Positions 26,899 to 35,495 of a DNA stretch of 64,000 bases are shown here, in pieces. Both the position numbers and the translations under genes were made by a program. Origin of the DNA: Neiella litorisoli (GTDB lineage Bacteria; Pseudomonadota; Gammaproteobacteria; Enterobacterales; Neiellaceae); the NCBI RefSeq assembly GCF_014773395.1, contig NZ_JACXAF010000005.1, positions 1-64,000 on the forward strand, written 5' to 3'. The notes under the pieces were generated by a model. The model worked only from the letters and a program-made list of their open reading frames with translations. It did not search any database and was not told the origin of the DNA. The stretch's first letter is position 1; each line of letters begins with the position of its first letter.

Positions 26899-28269
26899 AT
26901 GAATACCAATGAACAACAAACAGAGCAGCACGTTGACCTAATTGCGCTGGTACTTAAAGCCTTTGCTCATCATGAGGCTCAGCCCGGCTCAGAGCTGCAA
27001 CTGGCGTTTATCAGCGAGCACACCGATGCAGATATTGCTCACCTTATCGAATCGGTTTCTGATCAGTATAGGGTCGCTATCTGGCAGCAAATTAGTGCGG
27101 ATCGAGCTTGGTCTGTACTCCATCTGCTTAACTATGAAACTGCGCGACACTTAGTCAAAAAGCTTACGGCGGAGCAACTCAACGGGCTGCAGAAAAAGGC
27201 TGTTGAGCGTGACATCGTTACCTTTGCCGAAATTTTTCCTGATGATTTCGTCGAAGATTTTCTCGATCAGCAGGAAGCTTCTGCCAGCGAGTTACTACAA
27301 AACGCGCTGAGTTATCCAGATGAAAGTGTCGGCCGCTACCTTAATTTGTCGATCCTACGGGCGCGACCATCGGCGACGGTGCAACGGACCATCGAGCGGA
27401 TTAATAAGCTCAAGCCGAAAAATGTGGTGGGTATTTATGTCGTTGATTCAGATGGCGTGTTTCGGGGCGGTTGTAACCTTGGCCAAATTTTAGCGGCACC
27501 GCCGGAAACTCGCTTGCAGGATATTCTGGTCGCGATGGAGTTGATTAGCGATAGCGAAGACATGACCGAGGCGGCGCAGCGGCTCAATCCTGTTGATGGC
27601 TTTGCCTGGGTGCCGGTCCAGAAAAACAACAAGATTATTGGTGCGGTTGCCGTGTCATTGTTGATGGGGCGCCTTAAAGAACGCTCGCTGGAAGTATTCA
27701 CCACTGAAGCGACCAATGATGAGGAAGATCTATTTACCCCGATCCCTGTTGCGGCGCGGATGCGGGCTATTTGGTTGGTGACGAACCTGATGACCGCCTT
27801 TCTGGCCTCCGCGGTGATTGGCCTATTCGAAGCGACCGTCGAGCAGGTGGTCGCACTGGCTATTTTGATGCCAGTGGTAGCCAGCATGGGCGGCATTGCC
27901 GGTAGCCAAACTTTAGCTGTGGCACTGCGCGGTATCGCCATGAATCACTTAAAAAGCAGTAACTTGAAACTACTGTTACATAAGGAAATTAAAATTGCAG
28001 CAGTCAATGGCGTGGCGCTCGGAGTACTGGTGGCGGCGATTGTTGGCTATTGGTTCAATTCGGCCATTCTTGGCTCGATTCTATTTGTAGCCATTGTTCT
28101 AAACAGCCTCGCGGCTGGTGCATCAGGAACCATTATCCCGTTTGTTCTCAAGAAATTACGAATAGATCCTGCGGTTGCTGGCTCGGTCATTTTGACCACA
28201 GTAACAGATGTCGTTGGCTTCTTTGTGTTTCTCGGATTGGGAACCGTGTTGATAAGTGCGCTGATCTAA
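26899..28269 (+). CDS. mgtE: MgtE family divalent cation transporter
   Basis: A 456-residue protein with an N-terminal MgtE_N helical domain (about 20-130), a CBS-pair region (about 135-260) and a C-terminal five-helix membrane domain (about 290-455). The ion-path signatures are mostly kept: ILMPVVASMGG, AGSQTLAVALRG and LTTVTDVVGFFVFLGL with its acidic Asp. In the usual GGNxGxQ motif the Asn is Ile (GGIAGSQ). MgtE imports Mg2+ and is gated by Mg2+ at its cytosolic domain; a change of selectivity is possible. An ideal AGGAGG site precedes the ATG. It likely forms an operon with the CNNM gene 52 bp downstream. Confidence 0.9.
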   Translation: MNTNEQQTEQHVDLIALVLKAFAHHEAQPGSELQLAFISEHTDADIAHLIESVSDQYRVAIWQQISADRAWSVLHLLNYETARHLVKKLTAEQLNGLQKKAVERDIVTFAEIFPDDFVEDFLDQQEASASELLQNALSYPDESVGRYLNLSILRARPSATVQRTIERINKLKPKNVVGIYVVDSDGVFRGGCNLGQILAAPPETRLQDILVAMELISDSEDMTEAAQRLNPVDGFAWVPVQKNNKIIGAVAVSLLMGRLKERSLEVFTTEATNDEEDLFTPIPVAARMRAIWLVTNLMTAFLASAVIGLFEATVEQVVALAILMPVVASMGGIAGSQTLAVALRGIAMNHLKSSNLKLLLHKEIKIAAVNGVALGVLVAAIVGYWFNSAILGSILFVAIVLNSLAAGASGTIIPFVLKKLRIDPAVAGSVILTTVTDVVGFFVFLGLGTVLISALI

Positions 28270-28321
28270 ATGAGTGCCGCTAACGGCACATTAATGTCAT
28301 TAATTTAAAGAGAGTAAAACG

Positions 28322-29389
28322 ATGTCAACGGAACTATTTATGTGGATAGGGATTGCTTTTTGTATTACCCAATCTGCGGTTTTTTCTGGTTTGAATTTGG
28401 CATATTTCAGCCTCAGCCGTCTGCAGCTGGAAGTAGAAGCAAAGCGCAATAACAAGCATGCCGTGAAGATTTTGGCCATGCGCGAAGATTCTAATTTCCT
28501 GCTGGCGACGATTTTGTGGGGCAATGTGTCGATTAATGTATTGTTGACCTTATTGTCCGATTCGGTGCTGGCCGGTATCTATGCGTTTTTGTTTTCGACT
28601 ATTGCGATTACTTTCCTCGGTGAGATTTTCCCGCAGGCTTATTTTTCTCGTAATGCGTTGAAAGTGGCATCTTTTCTAACGCCCATTATTCGCATGTATC
28701 AAGTGCTGCTGTTCCCAGTTGCGAAATTTACCTCGTTAATCCTTGATGGTTGGCTGGGTAGAGAAGGGATCACCTACTTTCGTGAGAAAGAGTTGAAAGC
28801 CATGATCCTTGCCCATGTTGAAGCAGAGGAAGCCGAAGTGGTTCATGTCGAAGGGGTGGGAGCACTTAACTTTTTGTCGGTTGATGAAGTGCCGGTGACT
28901 CAGGAAGGTGAACCGCTTGATCCGGCCAGTTTGCTGGCGCGCCCTTGCAAGCTTGATCTACCGATTTTTCCAGAGGCTAATGATCCTGAATATCAGGGGC
29001 TGATCAAACAAATACATCAGTCTGGCCATAAATGGGTGGTGATCACCGATCAGAATGAACCGCGCTTAGTACTTGATGCCGATGGCTTTATTCGCTCTGC
29101 CTTATTGGATGATGTGGCGACTGATATTTATAAATATTGCCATCGGCCGGTGGTCATCGAGGATCCCACCGTGACGCTTGGTGCGGCCATGCAGGAGTTG
29201 AAGCATGCTCAAGAAGTTGCGGTGAATAGCGATGAAGTGTTAGACCGTGACGTGATCTTAGTGTGGTCAGAAGAGCACAAGCGAGTGATCACCGGTGCCG
29301 ACATCTTGGGCCGCTTAATGAAAGGGATTGGCAGCGTCCGCCCAGCAATGTCTGCTAAAGCGGAAGCTCCTGCGGTGTCTTCGTCGTAA
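28322..29389 (+). CDS. CNNM/DUF21 family membrane protein, putative Mg2+ exporter
   Basis: A 355-residue protein with a DUF21/CNNM transmembrane domain (about 1-150; VFSGLNLAYFSLSRLQLEVEAKRNNKHA and FLGEIFPQAYFSR are family features) and a divergent cytosolic part (about 170-330) at the place of the CBS pair. No CorC/HlyC domain follows. CNNM proteins export Mg2+ coupled to Na+, or regulate other transporters. Adjacent to mgtE and in the same direction, so the pair could set magnesium flux in both directions. Substrate not shown. Confidence 0.85.
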   Translation: MSTELFMWIGIAFCITQSAVFSGLNLAYFSLSRLQLEVEAKRNNKHAVKILAMREDSNFLLATILWGNVSINVLLTLLSDSVLAGIYAFLFSTIAITFLGEIFPQAYFSRNALKVASFLTPIIRMYQVLLFPVAKFTSLILDGWLGREGITYFREKELKAMILAHVEAEEAEVVHVEGVGALNFLSVDEVPVTQEGEPLDPASLLARPCKLDLPIFPEANDPEYQGLIKQIHQSGHKWVVITDQNEPRLVLDADGFIRSALLDDVATDIYKYCHRPVVIEDPTVTLGAAMQELKHAQEVAVNSDEVLDRDVILVWSEEHKRVITGADILGRLMKGIGSVRPAMSAKAEAPAVSSS

Positions 29390-29408
29390 TTTACTCGAGT
29401 TCGATAAC

Positions 29409-30266
29409 CTACTGACGGACCAGCTTGATCTGGCCGTCGAGGTGAACATCCCGTTGTGGGAAGGCGATAACAATGTCGTGTTGCTGAAATGCTTCTTCAA
29501 TCTCAAAACGAATATTGCTGGCAACGGCTCGGATCCCGCCTTCCACTCTTGAATTGATCCAGAAGTAAGATTCGAACACCAACGCGTTATCACCAAAGTC
29601 TTGAAAGAACACTTCAGGTTTCGGCGAATCAATCACTTGCGGTTGGCGGGCGGTGACCTCGGTCATTAGCTTCGCCACGAGGCGCACGTCGCTACCATAG
29701 GCAACCCCTACCGCCACAGTGCCGCGGACCAGTTTGTCACGTAAGGTCCAGTTGATGACGGTGTTCTCAAGCAGCTTGCTGTTTGGCACGAGCATATGAA
29801 CGCCGTCAACCCGACGAATGCGAGTGGAGCGGGTGTTAATTTGCTCAACCGTACCTTTGGCGCCTTCCACTTCAAGAAAGTCACCGAGTCGAATCGGTTT
29901 TTCGCCAATTAAAATCCAACCGCTAATAAAGTTGTTAATGATGTTTTGGGCACCGAAACCAAAACCAATGGCAATGGCACCGGATAAAAATGCAAAGGCA
30001 GTAATCGGCACGTTAAGCATCGACAAAGTGGTTAGGAAGATCACTGCTATCGACAGCACAATCAGAATCCGTTCAATCAATTGCACGATGTTCGGATCTT
30101 TGTCTTTGGCCAGCATACGCGCTGACACCGCTTTGATAACGATGCGCGACACCCACAAGCTGATCAAAACCCAAGTCGGGACCGTGATAATGGCCCAAAC
30201 AGTAATTGGCTGATCGTTAAAGGTGAATAGGGTTGTTTCTAATATTGAAATGAACTGATCGAACAT
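29409..30266 (-). CDS. MscS family mechanosensitive channel
   Basis: A 285-residue small-conductance channel. Three hydrophobic segments occupy about 15-115, the pore helix TM3 contains AFLSGAIAIGFGFGAQNIINNFISG with the Gly/Ala packing pattern of MscS, and the cytosolic beta domain follows (DFLEVEGAKGTVEQINTRSTRIRRVDG). It should open on hypo-osmotic shock. AAAGG precedes the ATG. It converges on the CNNM gene with 19 bp between stops. Confidence 0.93.
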   Translation of the reverse strand: MFDQFISILETTLFTFNDQPITVWAIITVPTWVLISLWVSRIVIKAVSARMLAKDKDPNIVQLIERILIVLSIAVIFLTTLSMLNVPITAFAFLSGAIAIGFGFGAQNIINNFISGWILIGEKPIRLGDFLEVEGAKGTVEQINTRSTRIRRVDGVHMLVPNSKLLENTVINWTLRDKLVRGTVAVGVAYGSDVRLVAKLMTEVTARQPQVIDSPKPEVFFQDFGDNALVFESYFWINSRVEGGIRAVASNIRFEIEEAFQQHDIVIAFPQRDVHLDGQIKLVRQ

Positions 30267-30296
30267 ATGCCAACCTTTCGCAAGGAATCAATTGCT

Positions 30297-30322
30297 GTCT
30301 GCCTTGCCAAGACAAGGCAGAC
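30297..30322. repeat. 10-bp perfect inverted repeat in a short gap
   Basis: GTCTGCCTTG and CAAGGCAGAC enclose CCAAGA between the alpha/beta hydrolase and the mscS start. There is no T tract on either side, so it is a weak terminator candidate for the hydrolase gene. Confidence 0.5.
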
Positions 30323-30387
30323 TCATCGCTACTGAATAATCGATTTTAGTCGAGGTGTCTATAACAATTATTGCCGTATGCAGCCGC

Positions 30388-31284
30388 TCAGATTTCTTGC
30401 TGCTTCAACCAAGCACTAAACAGTGGAATGTGGTCGTTAAATGCATCTGGGTGGACCAATAGACTGGTGTGATCATAGTCTCTGAGGTTGCCGTTGGCTT
30501 TGCTCAGTAAGGTGTATTTGGCGCCCGTGTTTTTGCTGTCGCGCAAGAAAGCTTGAACATCGTTGGGATTACCCAATACCGAATCACCCTGACCGGCAAA
30601 GAACCAAGTTGGCGGCCAGTTGATGTTTTGTGCCGCGGTGTGAAAACAAAAGCCATCGCTGTCTTGCCATTGGCTTGAGTTCACCCAGCGAACATTATCT
30701 GCCAATGACACGGACGACTCATTATCCATCCCCAGCTTGAATTTTTTGGCCGGCAGGTAGCCGTAGCGTCTGGTTAACCAAGGACACACTCGATTCCAAA
30801 TTAAGTTAACCATGAACTTCTTTTTTAAGTGGCGCGAGTAAATGGTCTTCTTGCTGGCAAAGCCCGCTAGGGTTTTCACTTCCGCTAATCGCTTTGGATA
30901 TTTGGCTAAATGGCTCGCCATTAAAATGGTGCCCCACGAATGGCCTAGCCAGTGCACTTGCTGCTGGTGTTGTTGCATGATCCATTCATGAGCGAGTGGG
31001 ATTTGCCGATTAATCACTTCAGATTGACCAAACTTCTCGCCACCCTTGAGACGAGGTTTGCTGTTGCCGTTGCCAAACACATCCATGACATAAACCGGAT
31101 GCCCTTGCCGCGCCAAATGGCAGGCTAACCCTTTACCTGATTCGGTATAAAACACCCGACCATTGCTCATTGATCCATGCAGCATAAGCACCGGCAGGTG
31201 GCTTGGCGCCGTTTCTGGTTTAATTACACGAAGGTGTAATTCGCCATAACTGTAGGGCAAAAACTGTGAAGATTGAGTGATCAC
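30388..31284 (-). CDS. Alpha/beta hydrolase
   Basis: A 298-residue alpha/beta-fold hydrolase. The oxyanion-hole region is LMLHGSMSNGRVF, the nucleophile elbow WLGHSWGT has the catalytic Ser, the acid is likely in FFAGQGDSVLG, and the His in DYDHTSLL near the C-terminus. There is no signal peptide, so it should be cytosolic. Substrate unknown; such proteins include esterases, lipases and thioesterases. A GTG start at 31284 has GGAGG eight bases upstream. Confidence 0.88.
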   Translation of the reverse strand: MITQSSQFLPYSYGELHLRVIKPETAPSHLPVLMLHGSMSNGRVFYTESGKGLACHLARQGHPVYVMDVFGNGNSKPRLKGGEKFGQSEVINRQIPLAHEWIMQQHQQQVHWLGHSWGTILMASHLAKYPKRLAEVKTLAGFASKKTIYSRHLKKKFMVNLIWNRVCPWLTRRYGYLPAKKFKLGMDNESSVSLADNVRWVNSSQWQDSDGFCFHTAAQNINWPPTWFFAGQGDSVLGNPNDVQAFLRDSKNTGAKYTLLSKANGNLRDYDHTSLLVHPDAFNDHIPLFSAWLKQQEI

Positions 31285-31402
31285 AAAACCGCCTCCAACG
31301 ATCCTTGGTCGCTGTTGTTGTACGTCATTTTATCTGGTTAGACCAGTCGCAGAGCGATTAAAATGTCGCTCCTGTGATCTAGGTTGCTCGTCTTCAACCC
31401 AT

Positions 31403-31429
31403 AAAAAAAGCCAGCATTTTCATGCTGGC
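31403..31429 (-). terminator. Terminator of serA
   Basis: GCCAGCAT-TTTC-ATGCTGGC forms a perfect 8-bp stem, followed on the minus strand by T7, 25 bp past the serA stop. Confidence 0.9.
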
Positions 31430-31453
31430 TTTGGCATTTATCGGCGATGTTGC

Positions 31454-32683
31454 TTAATGCAAAATCCGAGTCTTAATGGTGCCATCAATGGTTTTCAGAT
31501 GTTCCAGCGCGGTTTGCGCATCTTCGGTGTGAACATCAATCACCACGTAACCCAAGGCATCATCAGTTTGCAAGAACTGGGCAGCGATGTTGACGCCCTT
31601 TTCGGCAAAGGTCAGGTTGATTTGAGTCAGGATGCCTGGTTTGTTTTCGTGAATGTGTAACAAGCGGCTGCAGTCAGTGTGCTCTGGCAGCGATACTTCA
31701 GGGAAGTTAACCGCCGACAGGGTTGAGCCGTTATCTGAGTATTTGGCCAGTTTACCGGCTACTTCAATACCGATGTTTTCTTGCGCTTCTTGTGTCGAGC
31801 CACCCACGTGCGGGGTTAGAATCACATTGTCGATGCCACGCAGTGGCGAGACAAATTCTTCGTTGTTGGACTTGGGCTCAAGCGGGAATACGTCGACCGC
31901 AGCGCCAGCTAACTTACCGCTGTTCAGCGCTTCGACCAGAGCGTCAATCACCACCACGGTACCACGCGCCGCGTTAATGAAGATGGCGCCTTGCTTCATG
32001 GCGTCAAACTGGGCTTTGCCGATCATGTCTTTAGTTTGCGCCGTTTCAGGTACATGCAACGACACCACATCGGCTTGCGCTAGCAAGTCATTGAGGTTGC
32101 TCACTTGGCTGGCATTACCCAGTGGCAGCTTGGTTTCCACATCGTAAAACTTGACGCGCATACCAATGGTTTCAGCCAAAATGCCGAGCTGAGTACCAAT
32201 GTGGCCATAGCCAACAATACCTAAGGTTTTGCCACGCGCTTCATAGCTGCCGACGGCGCTTTTCAACCATTCACCGCGATGGGCTTTGGCACTGCGCTCA
32301 GGTACGCCACGTAGCAACATGATGGCTTGACCAAGCACCAACTCGGCAACACTGCGGGTGTTTGAGAATGGCGCGTTGAATACCACGATGCCGCGTTTTT
32401 TCGCCGCTTGAAGATCCACTTGGTTGGTGCCGATACAGAAGCAACCTATGGCAATGAGCTTTTTCGCGTGGGACAACACATCTTCAGTCAGGTTGGTACG
32501 CGAACGAATACCAATAAAGTGGGCATCTTTGATCTTTTCGATCAGTTCGTCTTCAGGCAGGGACGTGGCCAGTGATTCGATGTTGGTGTAGCCAGCATCG
32601 CGAAATGTCTGCTCTGAACTAGGGTGCAACCCTTCTAACAGCAGAATGCGAATTTTGTCTTTATCGAGCGAAAACTTTTGCAT
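31454..32683 (-). CDS. serA: D-3-phosphoglycerate dehydrogenase
   Basis: A 409-residue enzyme for the first step of serine synthesis. It has the NAD-binding motif LGIVGYGHIGTQLG, the catalytic region ending in NVILTPHVGGSTQEAQENIG, and a C-terminal ACT domain (about 335-409; HIHENKPGILTQIN), the serine-feedback site. Length equals the E. coli short SerA type. It is followed by a good terminator and preceded by rpiA in the same direction. Confidence 0.98.
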   Translation of the reverse strand: MQKFSLDKDKIRILLLEGLHPSSEQTFRDAGYTNIESLATSLPEDELIEKIKDAHFIGIRSRTNLTEDVLSHAKKLIAIGCFCIGTNQVDLQAAKKRGIVVFNAPFSNTRSVAELVLGQAIMLLRGVPERSAKAHRGEWLKSAVGSYEARGKTLGIVGYGHIGTQLGILAETIGMRVKFYDVETKLPLGNASQVSNLNDLLAQADVVSLHVPETAQTKDMIGKAQFDAMKQGAIFINAARGTVVVIDALVEALNSGKLAGAAVDVFPLEPKSNNEEFVSPLRGIDNVILTPHVGGSTQEAQENIGIEVAGKLAKYSDNGSTLSAVNFPEVSLPEHTDCSRLLHIHENKPGILTQINLTFAEKGVNIAAQFLQTDDALGYVVIDVHTEDAQTALEHLKTIDGTIKTRILH

Positions 32684-32723
32684 CAGTGGGTTCTCTTTGA
32701 GCTTGCGAGTGGGGATAGTTTTA

Positions 32724-33383
32724 TTATGGTTTCATCGTAACCACGCCTTGTTCGGTACCGAGTAGGCAGATATCTGCGCCTCGGTGAGCAAACAAGCCGT
32801 TGGTGACAACACCTGTAATCATATTGATGTCGTGCTCTAACTGCTTAGGATCGACAATTTTCATGTTATGTACATCAAGGATGACGTTGCCATTATCGGT
32901 GATCACGCCCTCGCGCCACACCGGATCGCCGCCAAGCTTAACCAGCTCGCGGGCAACATAACTGCGCGCCATTGGGATCACTTCAACGGGCAGCGGGAAG
33001 TTGCCCAGCACATCCACCTTTTTGCTGCCATCAGCAACACAAACGAATGTTTTGGCCACTGCTGAAATGATTTTTTCGCGGGTCAATGCGGCTCCGCCGC
33101 CTTTGATCATGTGCATGTGTTTGGTGATTTCATCGGCGCCATCAACGTAGACTTCAATGCTGTCGACCGAGTTCAGTTCAAACACTGGAATACCATAGCC
33201 TTTAAGCTTTTCGGTAGAGGCTTCAGAGCTTGACACCGCGCCTTCGATTTTGTGTTTGATGGTGGCCAAGGCGTCAATGAAATGGGCCGCAGTAGAGCCG
33301 GTGCCAACACCGACGATGGTATCTTCTGGAACGTATTCCAGCGCAGCCCAGCCGACTGCTTTTTTCAATTCATCCTGTGTCAT
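32724..33383 (-). CDS. rpiA: Ribose-5-phosphate isomerase A
   Basis: A 219-residue pentose-phosphate enzyme interconverting ribose-5-P and ribulose-5-P, length as in E. coli. [20 protein letters not shown] and [13 protein letters not shown] are family motifs. The reading frame is open 111 codons further upstream, but the ATG at 33383 has AAGGTGA and begins exactly at the family N-terminus, so the extension is not real. Confidence 0.98.
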   Translation of the reverse strand: MTQDELKKAVGWAALEYVPEDTIVGVGTGSTAAHFIDALATIKHKIEGAVSSSEASTEKLKGYGIPVFELNSVDSIEVYVDGADEITKHMHMIKGGGAALTREKIISAVAKTFVCVADGSKKVDVLGNFPLPVEVIPMARSYVARELVKLGGDPVWREGVITDNGNVILDVHNMKIVDPKQLEHDINMITGVVTNGLFAHRGADICLLGTEQGVVTMKP

Positions 33384-33556
33384 GGAAGTCACCTTAGCGC
33401 TAGTCCTTGAAGTTTCCTTGAGGAGTTCCCCTAGGAAGAGAGCGCGAATTATACTCAAAGATAGGGCCATCTGAGAATAGCCGTTTAGACGTCTTTTTCT
33501 ACTCGCGCTATCTTTTTGCTCTATAAGCAACAACGCTTTGGCTATAAGGGCACGAC

Positions 33557-34174
33557 CTAGCTGCAAGCGGAAGGCTGTGGTCGAACATAACTTTGAGCCG
33601 GAGTCAGCACCGCATTCAATGGTACATCCCAACTGGCAATCGGTAGTTCGGGAACTTGCTGACATTGGTGGGCTACACCCAGCAGCGTTGTCGCGGGGTG
33701 CCGTTGTTGATGCCATTGAGACAGAGTGCGATCGTAAAAGCCGCCGCCCATGCCGAGTCGATTGGCATCGCTATCAAAGCCGACTAAAGGCAGTAAAATG
33801 GCGTCTAATTGGCCCAAAGGCACCACTTGAGTGGCATTAAGTTCGGGCTCAAAAATACCAAAACGGTTGCGCTTCATTGGTGTTGTTGGCTGGTATTTCA
33901 GAAACAACAAATGGCCTTTGCTAAATGGATGCAGTACCGGCAAGCAAAGTTGTTTGTCATGATGCCAACACCAGTGACAGAAACGGGTGAGATCGATTTC
34001 GCCGTCATTCGCCAGATAAACAGCAATCGTTTTGGCTTTTGCCAACAGCGGTTCCTGCTGCAATCGCGAATCAAGATTAATGCTGGCTTGTTGTTGTTCA
34101 GAAGAGGTTAATGCTTGGCGCTTCTGGCGCAGCAGCTTGCGCAGAGTTGCGCGTTCAGCCATTAAGTTATTCAT
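33557..34174 (-). CDS. fau: 5-formyltetrahydrofolate cyclo-ligase
   Basis: A 205-residue enzyme (YgfA) converting 5-formyl-THF to methenyl-THF. The start [20 protein letters not shown], the phosphate-binding [20 protein letters not shown] and GGGFYDRTL are typical. It lies directly after the 6S RNA gene, and in enterobacteria the two are co-transcribed. The start is not certain: ATG at 34174 or 34162. Confidence 0.95.
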   Translation of the reverse strand: MNNLMAERATLRKLLRQKRQALTSSEQQQASINLDSRLQQEPLLAKAKTIAVYLANDGEIDLTRFCHWCWHHDKQLCLPVLHPFSKGHLLFLKYQPTTPMKRNRFGIFEPELNATQVVPLGQLDAILLPLVGFDSDANRLGMGGGFYDRTLSQWHQQRHPATTLLGVAHQCQQVPELPIASWDVPLNAVLTPAQSYVRPQPSACS

Positions 34175-34194
34175 GCCAATACTGCATTGGAAAG

Positions 34195-34380
34195 TGGAGT
34201 ACCCCAGAGTGCCGCTGCATTGGCGTCTGCCCTTGAACCATTCGGTTCAAGGCGGAACAACAAGCGTTTGCCGTAGGCTTCTCAGTTTATCTGAGCTTGC
34301 TCAATAGCACCCGATGCTATTCCTGAAAAGGTGATTATCGGCTCAGGGACTTAGCCCGCTGGCAAACACCCCAGGGAAAC
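34195..34380 (-). ncRNA. ssrS: 6S RNA
   Basis: Read on the minus strand, the gap between zapA and fau contains the conserved features of 6S RNA: the terminal stem (CCCTGGGGTGT pairs with GGCACTCTGGGG), the GCGGGC...TCCCTGAGCCGAT stretch of the 5' side, the GAGAAGCCT segment, and the CCTTGAACC...GGTTCAAGG hairpin. Position between zapA and fau is that of E. coli ssrS. A -10-like TAAGAT lies at 34401-34406, so the true 5' end may be up to 13 nt further upstream. The RNA mimics an open promoter and holds sigma-70 polymerase in stationary phase. Ends are approximate. Confidence 0.92.
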
Positions 34381-34440
34381 GTGTCGCAACTCGCGTCTGT
34401 ATCTTAACGAAGATAAGCAGAATACTCGCTGCAGACACCT

Positions 34441-34773
34441 CTAATTGTTCGGATCTTGAGGGGCCTTGTCAACACGCTTGTTGCCTTCATTAAGCGCGCG
34501 TTCAACAGTGGCTTGCAGCATGCGCATCCGGCTATCCATGGATTTGGCGTATTGCTCCGACCGGCGTTGCTCAATAAGTAACTCATGGCAAAGGTTTAAC
34601 GCCGCCATGAGCGCCACTTGTTCGGTACTTTGTGAAGCCTTGTTACCTTGTAGCTGAGCCACTTTTTGCTCCAATAAATCAGCAGCCAGCTTTAAATCAT
34701 CGAGCTCATCTGATGGGCAGCGCAAGGTGTAGGTCTTGCCTAGTAGTTTGACTTCAATTTCCTGATCCGACAT
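34441..34773 (-). CDS. zapA: Cell division protein ZapA
   Basis: A 110-residue FtsZ-associated protein. The N-terminal IEVKLLGKTYTLRCP and the later coiled-coil-forming C-terminal half (about 60-100) match ZapA, which crosslinks FtsZ filaments. It is upstream of ssrS and divergent from ygfB, as in E. coli. Confidence 0.95.
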   Translation of the reverse strand: MSDQEIEVKLLGKTYTLRCPSDELDDLKLAADLLEQKVAQLQGNKASQSTEQVALMAALNLCHELLIEQRRSEQYAKSMDSRMRMLQATVERALNEGNKRVDKAPQDPNN

Positions 34774-34917
34774 CGGCTAATGCTCCCTCTAGCCTTATTT
34801 ATGCGAATGATGATGACCATACTGAACCATCGACATCAAGGCAAAGGTTCGATCAAAGTTGGAGCGCTTCGAGTGCAGTGTTAGCATGAAGCGTTTTCTC
34901 TTTACGGATCTCTGATT

Positions 34918-35484
34918 ATGTACCAGACGCCCAGTTTGTACGAGGCTTTATCCGAAGCCATCGAAGCGAAATCTATGCTCACCGATGCCGCTGAAATACA
35001 CGGTATTTTGGTTGGTCAACTGAGCGGAGGTCTTACCCAAGACGGCCCCGAGTGGCTCAATAACTTGTGCGACTTAACCAATAACGGCGAATCCCTGCCA
35101 GAGCAAGTGCAGCAGCTGGTGGATGATTTGCGTAAAGTCACCAGTAAAACGCTACTCGACGAAGAGCTTGGCTTTCGTTTATTGCTACCCGAGGATGACG
35201 CGCCATTCGTGCAACAGGCTGAAGCGACCAGTCAGTGGGTGCAAGGATTTCTCGCCGGTTTTGCCACGGCCAGCCCGAATATGGAAGGGGCCAGCGATGA
35301 GCTGAACGAATGCCTCCGTGATCTTGGTGAAATTGCCTTACTAGAAGTACCCGAAGAAGCCGATGACGAAAACGATATTGCTCTGACCGAATTGCAGGAA
35401 TACATCCGCATTGCGGCAATGATGGCCTTTGCCGAATTTGGCTTGCCACCGAAGCAAACCGAGCAACAACCAGCGCTTCATTAA
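34918..35484 (+). CDS. ygfB: UPF0149 family protein YgfB
   Basis: A 188-residue all-helical UPF0149 protein. The family block WVQGFLAGF and the C-terminal EYIRIAAMMAFAEF are visible. In Pseudomonas aeruginosa YgfB is linked to control of a beta-lactam-resistance amidase; a general function is not agreed. It precedes pepP by 11 bp and probably starts the pepP-ubiH-ubiI operon. Confidence 0.93.
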   Translation: MYQTPSLYEALSEAIEAKSMLTDAAEIHGILVGQLSGGLTQDGPEWLNNLCDLTNNGESLPEQVQQLVDDLRKVTSKTLLDEELGFRLLLPEDDAPFVQQAEATSQWVQGFLAGFATASPNMEGASDELNECLRDLGEIALLEVPEEADDENDIALTELQEYIRIAAMMAFAEFGLPPKQTEQQPALH

Positions 35485-35495
35485 AGAGAGTGTTT

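Noticed and set aside
33487-33494. Perfect met box AGACGTCT upstream of rpiA
   Set aside because: Only one 8-mer is present with no recognisable neighbours; MetJ needs at least two in tandem, and rpiA has no methionine link.
33384-33716. 111-residue N-terminal extension of RpiA
   Set aside because: The frame is open by chance across the leader and the fau 3' end. The ATG at 33383 has a ribosome site and the family N-terminus.
34195-34440. Short open frames between fau and zapA
   Set aside because: The sequence folds and aligns as 6S RNA, so these frames are not genes.
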